Assembly (NCBI GenBank): GCA_043228905.1
Contig: JBHGNT010000001.1
Span: 30,194,001-30,258,000, forward strand
Reading direction: 5' to 3'
Origin: Azolla caroliniana
Lineage: Eukaryota > Polypodiophyta
Length of the DNA: 64,000 bases
The notes below the pieces were generated by a model. That model saw nothing but the letters and a program-made list of their open reading frames with translations, was not told the origin of the DNA and ran no database searches. Below are positions 49,280 through 60,305 of the stretch, in pieces; position 1 is the first letter of the stretch, and each line of letters starts with the position of its first letter. Position numbers and translations under genes: made by a program.

Positions 49280-51219
49280 TTAGAGTCGACCGACTCGAAC
49301 AAACACGGGCCATGTGACGGTGCGCACCTCATCACCCCACGCAGTTCTAAACGCCTTCTCCCTCCCCTCATCCAAGATCTCTACACCTTGTTTCCTCGCG
49401 ATTTGCAATGCTGACCAAGATGTCAAGTATGTCAAGAAAGCATCAACACTCATCTCCTTCTTGCATTCGAACTTTACAGGTCCTGTCCCTTCTTCCTCCG
49501 AAACGGGGTTGAAAGGAAAAGGAAGATTCCTATACTCATCATCGACGATGTGCCTCACCGAATCCCAGAAAGGTGTTGAACATCTATAGAAATCCCAGAA
49601 AACCTCATCTACTTGAGGATTAACACAAGGCTCTGTGTAGCACCACACAGCAATGATACCGCCAGGATTTCTAAGCATATGCTTGGCTTGAGCATAGAAC
49701 GAGGGAAGATCAAACCAATGTAGTGCTTGGGCAACAGTAATGATGTCAATGGAACCAGGAGGGCCTATGATTCTTTCAATGTCATTTTCTGGGATGGGTG
49801 CAGGTGCATGTGCATATGTAACATTTGGGTGAGTTCGGGCATGTTTGAGCTGCGCCTCACTAATGTCTGTCGCTATTACTTCCTTGTAGTGATTGGCGAG
49901 CTACAAAAATGAAGTTGGAAAACCTAATAAGATTTAGAAGAATGCAATAAAATCCAGAAGAAAGAACCCTAAAAAAATAATCAGGAGATGCAATGAAAAC
50001 AAACCTAGAAATAGGAGCATTATAAGATTCAAGAAAAGGTCAAGCAAAAATCATTAACACAATTGCAGATGGCACAAAAAACTGCAGAAAGATAACTCGA
50101 GGATCATAAGATGGAGAAATGGTCAGAAGAAAATTTAAATGCCTAAAGCAATTATCAGAAAAAATAAGCTTTGAAGAGTAGTGACAGAGAACCCCAACAC
50201 AGAGCTTTTGGTTGAGATTTTCTATAACCTAGTTAACTTTACACAAAAGCTAAAACGAAACCTCAAATGCTTTAATCCTTTGGAGGGTGCGCTGCAAAAA
50301 ATGCCAGAAAGTGTCTAGTCCGTCTAACAAGATAGCATAAGCAAATCGATTTCTAAAATACAAAATAACAACATTTCCCTTCTATGTAGTGGGCTAGGCC
50401 CCCCCTCAAAAAAAGCATCAGAAGATTAAAGGAAGATGGTTTATACTGATGTATGGCTTTATACAGATGTATGGTTTTATACAGGATTTCTAGAATTTAA
50501 CCAGTCTTAACAAGAGAGCGGAAAACCTTTTTGACGATGTGGTACTGGTGAGGAATCCTAAATCCACCTGGTTTTAGAAGATAACATAACTGGTTATGAT
50601 GACTCATACATGGACCAGAATTTTGTTCCCAAAGTAAACATGCATCCAAGTTAGTTGAAAGGCCTAATATTTACTAATATGTATATAAAATAAACACAAG
50701 TTATGTTCACAATCATTCTCAGCATCACCATTATCAGAAAATCCAGAGGAAAGAACCCTAACAGACTTAATATACAAGATCAGAATGAACCCTAGCAGCA
50801 TTAGAAGGAAGCAAATTCAAAGCAAATTAAAAGTATGAGTGCTAAAAGGAGCCCTCAAAAGCATCAAGACAAAGGAATCAACATAGTGAAACTCTTAAAA
50901 GCATCAGAAGAAGAAACTAACTAATCCGGAAGACATCGAAAGAAGCGAGAGTATTAAATTTTTATTATTTAAAAACACCATTTTTTCAGAAGGGGGGGGG
51001 GGGGGGGGGGGGGGGGATTTCCTTCCTTTTTCTTAATTTACGGAAAATGAAATAGAAGGAAATAAATACCTCGACTGCAGCTTGGCCGTTGCCAGTGGCG
51101 ACATCCCAAGCTCTGTGGTGATGGGCGGTGAGGGAAGAGAGGAAGGAGAAGAGAGATGGAGGGTAATGGGGCCTGGCTTCCGCATACGATTGGGCTTGAA
51201 TGTCGAACCGGCCGGCCAT
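49280..51219 (-). CDS. SAM-dependent methyltransferase (Methyltransf_11 type), 256 aa
   Basis: Two exons on the minus strand: 51070-51219 and 49280-49900, 771 nt in phase 0, separated by a 1.17-kb intron. The protein begins [20 protein letters not shown], the usual start of the plant putative methyltransferase / embryonic-abundant-protein-like group. Class I SAM-binding motifs are clear. Motif I is DVATGNGQA (39-47), and VIATDIS (58-64) has Asp62 positioned for the SAM ribose. The post-II region is [19 protein letters not shown], where the QALHWF signature is shared with yeast trans-aconitate methyltransferase relatives. The substrate is unknown; small carboxylic acids are a family-based guess. 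The intron carries a 25-nt G run (C on the sense strand) close to exon 1. Confidence 0.92.
50992..51016. repeat. 25-nt G homopolymer in methyltransferase intron 1
   Basis: An uninterrupted run of 25 G residues on the plus strand, 54 bp downstream of exon 1 in the gene's direction (poly-C in the pre-mRNA). Exact length may be affected by sequencing error. Confidence 0.85.
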
Positions 51220-53358
51220 GGCAATGACTATTATAAGGCGCTCTATAATCTGCTTGCTTTATCAGCTAATTATAAATCAGTGAATCAATCGATCGATCAC
51301 TTTGGGTAGGCCCGCAGGATGAGAGAGATGGATGGATGGATGGCTTCAGAAGGATTCGAACCTTAAACCCTAAACCCACAGCCGAAGAACTAACTTACCT
51401 GCTTCTTCTTCTTCCTCCTCTTTCTCCGCTGTCTGCCATGTGAAGAAGTGAATGAATAAATGAATGTATGTGTCCCAAGACCCCTACTCTTTCTCCATTT
51501 ATACTACTACTACTACTGCTACTACCATATTACGTAATATACTCGAATGCATTGGCAAACATTCTTTTTCATACGAATGTAAATGAATGCGTATGTTATC
51601 AAAACATTCTTATGTTTTTTTTTTAACACTTTTTACCTTAACTTTCTTACCTTGAAAAAAAACAATGAATACAAAAGTATGGTATTTACCATACTTTCGA
51701 GTGTGTTTTACCATACTCGAATGATTTAAACATTCCCGAATGGTACGTATGGTTCATACTATGATAGTCTATTACTACTACTTCAATTAGAGACTCTTCT
51801 AACATTCCCAAGTTAAAGTAAGTAGTCTTCAAAGTCTCTTCTTCTTCCTTGGCTTCCAAGGAAAAAGTTAAAGGTTTGTGTATGTGTGGACGTGACACGT
51901 CGAGACCTCGATTTTGCTCATTGCTTCTCCTGACATGACATCATTGCTTATTGCGACACACACGACCCCATTTCTCCCTTCTTCAGAATTCTGCACTTGC
52001 CCAATCATGTACTCTCTTTTTTAACCTTATACCTTCGTTTTAAAGAACAAAGTGTGCTTAAAGATCTCCCTATTTTCAATTTGTAAAATTGTATGTTTTG
52101 TGGGTACTAGTTAATAAAAGCCAAAGTTGCCCATGTGAAAAAAGAAGAAGAAATACATCATTTAATGATGTTCGTCCTTGTCCATAATAGACATGTATAC
52201 TTTAAAACTAAAAGAATACCGTCACTTTGAATCAACTAAGTATGGAGAGAGCTTATGTGAGACTTTGAGTGTCTAACCATGTCTACGTATTTTATGCCTC
52301 CTTAACGTCAATAATTAAGTGTTTCGTAAAGTGCTCACAATATATTCATTCTCCTAATTTCTTATCCGATACTTATGTGTGTTGGTGCCTAATCTCCTAA
52401 TTGGAGTTACATGACTATCTCAATTCCTACACCCTCTACTACGTTGGCCAAAGTGATCGCCTCTCTCCATGACATCTCGTGATAATATTCAATCCCTTCA
52501 ATTCTTTCATCACATCATATGGTTTAGTATTTGATCGAAATGTTTGAGTTATAAAAAAAACATGTACTACATACATTAAAAGAAACAAAATAATTTCACT
52601 CATGATTTATAATCTTACTTCTAAAATAATATCTTAAAAGCTCATAATTCTACAAATGAATCTTCCTAATTGATTGAGGCATAAGTTGAGGATTAGCCCA
52701 ATATTGGTACTACAAGTGGTGAAATTAGAAAATCTCACTAAAGGTAATTATCAATTTATCTTTTTCTCAAAGTCAAATGCGTGTAGAGTAGAAGAGTGGG
52801 ATGGGCTGCAGTATCGCCGGGGGCAATTCATCGTTCTTTTTGGTGTTAACTCTAAAATCTTCATCAACATAATAAATTGTCTGTCTAGGATATATCCCAA
52901 AGCATTTCAAATAAGGTAACCATGCAAATCGTTCAGGACTGATTCAATTACGGATATAGTGAAGAAAGTCTCTTGTAAAGGCAATCAATGCTTTCACGCC
53001 ATGCGTTTATTTAGGTCATAAGAATGTCTTCTCTTATTAAAACATGAATGAATACACCAGACCCCTTCCAATCAATAATCACATGGAAGTGAGGCGATGT
53101 TGCTAATAACAAATTAAAAAAGGGTGGCTTCCTCAATAAAACAAAAAAGATTGTTCCATCATGGCTTTTCCTTGGGGAACACTCATATAAAGATTAATGG
53201 GGAGAAAACAATTTGAGGCAATGTAATGAATAATGAATGGAAATATGCCATGGCCGGACAAAGTTAGGGTTGTCGCGAGGCATGGGAGGGAGGAAGACAG
53301 GTTTTGGGTGATTTGGGGGTGTTGTGAGCTGAGTGAGACTTATATATAACCACCATCA

Positions 53359-53384
<26 letters not shown>
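51220..53384. other. Intergenic, methyltransferase promoter side and invertase 3' flank
   Basis: A telo-box (AAACCCTAAACCC, 51365 onward) lies 145 bp upstream of the methyltransferase ATG, followed by CTTCTT and (TAC)n tracts. The rest is AT-rich DNA in which I recognise no gene. The right end carries the (CTA)9 tract of the invertase stop region. Confidence 0.55.

Positions 53385-53389
<5 letters not shown>
53361..53389 (-). repeat. (TAG)9 microsatellite forming the invertase stop codon
   Basis: On the minus strand the last sense codon CAG (53388-53390) is followed by nine consecutive TAG triplets in frame. The true stop is the first of them (53385-53387). Confidence 0.95.
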
Positions 53390-56300
53390 GGAGAGCAAAG
53401 AAAGGGTGCATGTAGACCTTAGAGATTTGCCAAGCATTCAGATTTTGGACATTTATGGGTGTGGTGCCATTGTTAAACAAGAACAACTTTGCTGAATCCT
53501 CCAAAGCTATGGTGGGGTAGACCCTGGATGTTATGCATACCCTGCCTCCTTGTGCAAATGTCTCCACTATTGAATGATCAACCTACAAATCCAATTTCAT
53601 ACCCGCTTAAAAACAATTGAGTTTTTTTCCCATTACACTTAACAAACAAACAACATAATTCTTAGACTCCAATTTTTGGATCAATTTCCTTTCGTCGATC
53701 ATCCCCCTTCCAATTTCAAAACTACTAAAAAAAAAAACTAGCCCAAAATATATCAGGAAAAGGCTATTCAAAACATCTTCTTCATATAATTTATGATATA
53801 AATTGATTTTAACTAGCTGTTTCTCTAATTTTCTAACAGATTTTTTTTTTTTAAGTGAAATTTTCAATCAATATGAGTGGTACTGAGAGAGAAATGGCTA
53901 AAATTTAATGTTTGATTCGATTGATTTGGCAATGCTGTAACGTTTATCATCTCTTGGGATAAATAGTATTAGTCATGGTTTCTTTATTTGAACTTACCAC
54001 AACACGGAGAGAAAGAGTGGTCTCATTCTCTAGGAGAGGAACAAAAGACCCATAGATCGATTTGTCCACATCTTCTGCTAGGGTTGATCTGAAAGAAAAC
54101 CAAGCATGGATGGAACTCAGAAAAACAACCCCATCAAATTTGAATCGTTTGCTCATAAAAATGCCCTACATAATATATACATTATCCATAGTTGTTTTAT
54201 GAACATAACTACCTGGATTGGTCATTGCACACCAGAGCAGCCCATTTGCCATCAATGTAAGTGAAGTAGAAATAGACTGATGTGTGCTCTTGCAAATCTT
54301 CTGAGGCGAGAACAAGTAATCCAAAGGGTCCATAGTAACCCTGCTTCGTCGAACCCACCTCCGCACAACTGTATACTGCCTCATCATCGTCATTAATGAC
54401 AAATCTTTCATGACGATCACTACTTGTATCGTTTGATGATGACCAGGAAGAAGATGGTATCGGGTTGTCGATCGTTATCTCGATATCCCACTGCCAGAAA
54501 AATAATCTCGAAATTTTTAGTTTGATTTCATCATATATCTGTTTCCTCTTCATCCTAATTTGAATTAATAATGAAGTAGCATTTTTAGGCCTATCCTCTT
54601 CTTTTCTCAATTCTATTGGCACTACTTGAATTAATCATCTATCTATCTGTTTCATCCCCATCCTAGCTTGAATTAATCATCTATCTATCTGTTTCATCCT
54701 CATCCTACCGAAATGAACGAGGTGTCATGAGGGCCGAGAATTTTACCTGAGCTCCCGAGCCATCGGAAACCTCAAATAGAGACCCACTCTCTAGCACCAC
54801 ATTGTTTACTGACACATTGGATCTGCGAAGATCTGAGAATTCTTCGACTGGCCATTGTATCAGATTCGATTGTGTTGCATTATCGAACCAAACCTGTCTT
54901 GGTAGAGCCTTCAAGAGACAAAAATCATTTGATTAAGATACAATTTGAAGGGAGCTGATAGTGATTTCCTTTCAAACATTAAGAAGGCATTTCCTTACCT
55001 GAATAGATGCCCATCCTTTCTCAATATCATTTTGCAAGCTATCCGATTCGTTGATCCAACCCCACAAAATCCTCCGCGCCTTATTCTCATCATAAAACGT
55101 CTTTGAGGCATAAAACTTGCCATAGTCATATCTCAACCCAAGCCCAAGATCAGCAGGTGGAGAGTCAGGCGAGAAGGTATAGTTCTCATAGTCATAAGTT
55201 CCAATTGTGTAGAAATCAAGCTTGGTATTATCCATACTAGCCTTAATCACATGCTTCACATCCTCTCCATAGGCCGAGGTATCCACGCCCACATCCGATC
55301 CTGACCTAAGAATAGGGTAGAAATCAAGGCATTCCCACATACCAGTCCCTTCAACTTGATGCAAATATCCATCTTGAAGTGTCCAGCTAAGGAAATCAGA
55401 GCTTTGGTATATCAACGCGATACCAGTATCATTCACTTTCGATCCGATCGCCATTCTCCAAAGGCCATCATTTCCAAGCCAAGCTGTGGTTGGGTCGCGG
55501 AAATCAGTGGAAAGGATGCCATTCGGTGGCTCTAAAACTGGGTTTTGACTAACTTTCGTCCAATTCCGGAGTAGGAAATCAGTTGGGTCAGACGGGTAAG
55601 CGAGGTTTTGGACTTGAACTGATGTATTTGTTGATCCAGTGTATAGTATCTTTGGTGTTCCATTGGCCATGAAAGTGGCTGAACCCGTCCACACTCCTCG
55701 GATATCATACCATTCGTCAGGAACCATGGCTAAGTCTAAGTATAGCCAATGGATCAGATCTACCGATACTGCATGGCCCCATGAGATCAACCCCCAGAAT
55801 GCATCATGTGGGTTGTATTGATAGAATAGGTGATACCATCCATTATAATACAATGGAGCTGCAATTATGGAAGAATCCATGCATCATCGAAAAAATTCAC
55901 AATCCATCAAAACACAAAGTCCTAAGAAACTTAAGATCCATATCATTAAAGCAGAATGTCGTGTAAAATTCAGTGTTTCTTTTTACTTGGTTACACTACA
56001 ATTTCATGAAGGATACATGGAAAAATGCTTGCTTACCATTGGGGTCTGTGTTTTCACTCGCAATTCATCACCAAAGACCAACCCCCCAAGTCGATCAGCA
56101 TATGAAAACATCATTCAGACAGCAAGACAAGATTAGAAACCATGATTGGCTGAAAGAAAAATATAGAAGTAGTTGATTAAGGGTAATTATGATTAGAACA
56201 TAACAGATATATATATATATAAGTATGTACATGTACATGCATATGCCTATGCATGCGTCTATGTCTATGCCTATGTCTATGCCATTGCACATATATATAT

Positions 56301-56896
56301 GTATATGCATGTATATGTATACCATTCATCCAATTGTGCTCTGGTTGGAAATGGAAGGAAGTGCGTAGATATTCGCGTGCAGTATCGTTCCATGGAGAAG
56401 AGTAAGGTCTCCCCTTCCCCTGATGAGACTTAGTGAGTTCTTTACTCTTTGGCGTAAAGAAGGGAAACTCTCCACCGTCGCCATTGCCACGGCTTGAACT
56501 TGAATTCGAAGAAGAATAAAGTCCATCTGCAGAAAACGAAGTGAAATTCAAAACGGAAAAGAACCCAGTTTAGATCGTGCTGCTCTTATTTGCTTCCAAT
56601 CTGGGTTTCCAGGGTTTGATGCGGAGAATATAGATCGAAAAGGAGAAGAAAAACTTACCTGCAATGTTTAAGCTTAAAATAGACCCTGATCGCTCGAACT
56701 GGTCTTGGGAATGGCCAGAGGAAGAGGAAAGAGAAGAGTCAAAGACGATGGCTAAAATGCAACCGAGTAGGAGCAAGAGAGAAAGAAGAAGAAAAATAGA
56801 AGCTTTAATGGCGTGGGAATTTCTTTGTGGTGGGGGGGGAGATAAGAGAGGAGAATGAAGAGCAGAGGAATCGTGGCAAAGCAGAGAAGGAGCCAT
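53385..56896 (-). CDS. Vacuolar-type acid invertase (beta-fructofuranosidase, GH32), 679 aa
   Basis: Eight exons on the minus strand: 56659-56896, 56323-56526, 56037-56045 (9 nt), 54999-55858, 54747-54908, 54213-54490, 53998-54088 and 53385-53582; 2040 nt in phase. It hydrolyses sucrose to glucose and fructose. Residues 31-53 ([20 protein letters not shown]) are a membrane anchor in a long N-terminal propeptide, typical of vacuolar rather than secreted cell-wall forms. GH32 catalytic motifs are intact: WMNDPNA (nucleophile Asp148, split by the mini-exon), FRDPTTAW (Asp272) and WECLD (acid/base Glu326). The C-terminal lectin-like module ends [12 protein letters not shown]. Two oddities: Leu328 stands where vacuolar enzymes normally have Val and cell-wall enzymes Pro, and an extra intron splits the propeptide from DGLYSS. 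Many N-glycosylation sequons are present. Confidence 0.97.
56037..56045 (-). other. 9-nt mini-exon of the acid invertase
   Basis: Read on the minus strand as ACCCCAATG between CACAG and GTAAGC. With one base from each neighbouring exon it encodes Asp-Pro-Asn of the NDPN catalytic motif. The plant invertase mini-exon is among the smallest known functional exons; its presence and exact phase confirm the gene model. Confidence 0.95.
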
Positions 56897-57180
56897 GGAT
56901 TCTCTCTATGTAGAACACAGAGGAATTCGTGCGAATCGATCGATATGAGAAGCCCAGGAACGTTTATTATACTGTTTCTTTTAAACCAGAAGGCAAACGC
57001 TTTTTGGATTAAGCAGAAAGAAAGAACGAAAAAAAATTAAAAAGCATTCAATTTAGCTTTATTGGCGGTAAATGTGGCTTTTTTGTTTTGCTTTTTGCTA
57101 CTACTGATCAGTGATGGGGGGAGGAGGAGGAGGAGGAGGAGCTTTTTCCTTGCTTTTTTCAATTGCCCAAAACGGTCTTC

Positions 57181-57183
<3 letters not shown>

Positions 57184-57244
<61 letters not shown>
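57184..57244. repeat. (CT)30 microsatellite upstream of the invertase
   Basis: About 30 CT dinucleotides in a row, some 290-350 bp upstream of the invertase ATG (GA-rich on its sense strand). It is plausibly in the promoter or 5'UTR. Confidence 0.95.
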
Positions 57245-57247
<3 letters not shown>

Positions 57248-57400
57248 CTTTTTTTGCTTTCGGCACAACGACAAAAAAACAAAGAAAAACGTAGTCACAC
57301 ACACACACACACTGTCACTTATCTAAACACTTGAGACATATGAAGAAGAAGAAGAAGAAGAAGGCGAAGTGCCATTGCCCATACTTCTCGGCCTTGCCCT

Positions 57401-57485
57401 TGGGTTTAGGGTTTAGGGTTTAGGGTTTAGGGGTTCGGGTTTCGGGTTTCGGGTTTAGGATTTTGGGTTTAGGGGTTTAGGGGTT
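57401..57485. repeat. Interstitial telomere-like repeat (TTTAGGG variants)
   Basis: Starting at about 57402 there are several perfect TTTAGGG units. They pass into the variants GGTTCGGG, TTTCGGG (twice), TTTAGGA, TTTTGGG and TTTAGGGG, in total about 11 units. TTTAGGG is the usual plant telomere repeat. The block is 510-590 bp upstream of the invertase ATG, where it reads as CCCTAAA (telo-box-like) on the gene's sense strand. Confidence 0.93.
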
Positions 57486-57927
57486 CAAATCCAATTAATG
57501 TAACCACTCAGACATGCAATGAATGTTCCGATGCTATTCTCACTTGTCTCATTTCGTGATCACCCTTAACTTGTAGTGTTCAGTTACCGCAAGGCAAACG
57601 TGGCGTCGCTAATGTTATGTTCTCGTGGCAAGTATTTATCCCCTCTTTTATATAGATGCATGTCTTGACACGCACGTTTGGGCATTGCAAGTCGACCATG
57701 TTCACATGTCGAGTACACTCGCTTGGCGATCCTATAAACAAACGAGATAATAACTTGAAATTGCTAAGAAAAAACTTTAGTAAGACATTTTCTTTTACCC
57801 AAGTTATATCCGATCTCAAGATTGGAAAGGAGTTTAACGGCGCAATTCGTTTGTAAAGGGATTGCACGTCAACAAGGCATATATGACGTATTCTTGAGTT
57901 TCATATACATGCAACATTAGCTCCCTC

Positions 57928-58280
57928 TCATTTCATGTGTCCTTTGAAACAAGAATGTTTTGTGATTACATGGCAACTGAATTTCCTTATCATTTTGTAA
58001 TGTTCTCTACGTAATGCCCAATATTTGCTCTTTGGGCATTTCAATGTCCACCAAAGAAATAGTATCACTTTCAATCTAGCCTTGTTGGTGTGTTGTGTCC
58101 CTGTCATTTCATGTGTCCTTTGAAACAAGAATGTTTTCTGATTGCATGGCAATTGAATTTCCTTATCATATTGTAATGTTCTCTACATAATACCCAATAT
58201 TTGCTATTTGGGCATTTCAATGCCCACCAAAGAAATAGTGTCACTTTCAATCTAGCCTTGTTGGTGTGTTGTGTCCCATG
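57928..58280. repeat. 176-bp tandem duplication
   Basis: TCATTTCATGTGTCCTTTGA at 57928 recurs at 58104 with offset 176. The copies are over 90 percent alike by eye and end in CTTGTTGGTGTGTTGTGTCCC. A weak third echo (CACTGGTGTGTTGTAG) appears near 58358. Confidence 0.93.
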
Positions 58281-60084
58281 GTCTACTGTAGACATCTTAA
58301 ATGTTCCATTGTCTGTCCTAATACATAATATTTGGTGATAGTATTTCAATCAAAGCTCACTGGTGTGTTGTAGCATTGTAATTCACTTCTAATGTATTTA
58401 CCATATGTGAATTTCTATGATATCTCTGTAACATGTATTGCAGACCCAATCAACGTCATTGATGCTTTTCACCGTTGCATTTGTAATTTCATTCCATGTG
58501 CATTTTAATAAATGCTTTGTATTTTCAATCAACCACATCATTTTTTTGAGAGAGGTGCTCCATTGTTTTGACATTACTTGTTTGAAACTATTTATCATCA
58601 AATTCGAAATTAATGGAAAGGATTACTATTTGAGATATAAAGCTATTGAATGTGAAATTAGTATGTGTTTCTATTTTTCAAAAAATTGCTTCTTAAGTTT
58701 AAGTAGTGTTTTTCTCATATGAAATGTGAACCTTTCTACCATATGTATTTCATAATTTTTGTTGTATACAATAATCTTGCATCTCCAAAAACAAAGTGGT
58801 TGGATTTTTTTTCCATCTTTAGAATATAGTCAATTCTACAAGTCATGTCCAACTTCAAGAAGTATATCAAAGCCAATGCATAGTTTCTTTATTTAAATTG
58901 TCTTCCCATAAATGGCTCATCAAGATTACTATTATCGTTACATCTTAGACACAACTCATGTATGTAGCATGGTCTCCACTATTTGGGTGGTTGTTAAAGT
59001 AGCATACGTATTGTATTCCCAGCATTCCTTGTTCATTCTTTGCTCCCAATGCCCCATCACCTTTCATTGTGCAAAGTGGGCTTATGTTTCTCGTGGATCT
59101 AGCATGTTATTCCTATTGGTAATGTTTTTCCCATCATTAGTATATACTCATTGTTTGATTCTTCACAGGATGTCTACTTTTACCAAGTTGGTCTAACTCT
59201 TTGTTAAGTCCAAAGACTTTCTAAATACTTTTGGTTTTCGAAGCTTGAGCCTAACATGGTGAGATACCTTGTCGTGCAAGAGTTTTGAGTCTTCGGTGTT
59301 GTATAGGCTATTGAAGTTTTTATATAATATTTCAGAATATCTCCTCGTAGCCATTTGTTGTGGCATCACATTTTCTACCTATATACTAACCCACCATTGT
59401 TGCTATAATTCACCATTTGCTCGCAAAAACATGACTTGTGCTAAAGCCGAGCACTTGTCCATAAGTAATTAATTCAAATATCTTTTTGAATTCCTATCAC
59501 ATTGTATGTTTAAAGAAAAATGTTTTGGACAATTCGCTCTATTTATCGAATATTAGTTTATTAGTATTTTCCAGATTTTTTGAGAGAAAAACAAATATGA
59601 TGTCTCACTATAAGTTGTTCCATAAAACACTATCATTTAAGACGATCAATGTGAAAAAAACAATGAATAAATGTATCACATGCAAACACATGGCCAATAG
59701 AATCTTTGATCACATGAAGTTGTTGGGCAATCAAATATACAAATGAGGTAGCATTGTTGCAAATGCAGTAAAAAAATCCCTCGATATGTCAACAACCCCT
59801 TTTCCTTCAACAAAAGCATGATTCTCTTGGGTTGTATAATCTTTGTGAATGCTCCATGAGTGCCTATAGCTATTGCAAACATGCAATGGAGTTGGCGGTC
59901 AAGCGACAAATAAAATTGTTTACAACAAGGACATACATAATTTGAAACAAGAAACCTTAACCTTAAGATTCTATATCGGTCTAGACTCCACGAATTTCTC
60001 CTTGTACATAGAGAAGTGTTTATTTTCTAACGTCAAACTAGTTTTGAGAACCTCTTACTCAAATCAATGAATGAAAACATTGAT

Positions 60085-60305
60085 TGGTCACATAAAAGGA
60101 TGTATTGGCAACTGCATCAACTAATATAATTCACATTGTGATTTGTACGTTAATTAACATTGGCATTGGTGTCAATTATAGTATCATTAACAAAGCTGGC
60201 AATAATCACTATGCTTGGCCACATAAGAGGATGTACCATAGCAACTAATATAATTAACATTGTGATTTGTATGTTCATTAATATTGGAATTGGTGTCAAT
60301 TTTTT
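60085..60305. repeat. 132-bp diverged tandem duplication
   Basis: GGTCACATAAAAGGATGTAT at 60085 and GGCCACATAAGAGGATGTAC at 60217 begin two similar blocks. Both contain ACTAATATAATTMACATTGT and end in TTGGTGTCAATT. Confidence 0.85.

Noticed and set aside
57037-57334. Frames with RERERE or SLSLSL runs on both strands
   Set aside because: Translation of the (CT)30 tract upstream of the invertase.
58912-59196. 94-codon hydrophobic frame that might be a retroelement fragment
   Set aside because: I could not match it to any specific domain of copia, gypsy or LINE proteins.
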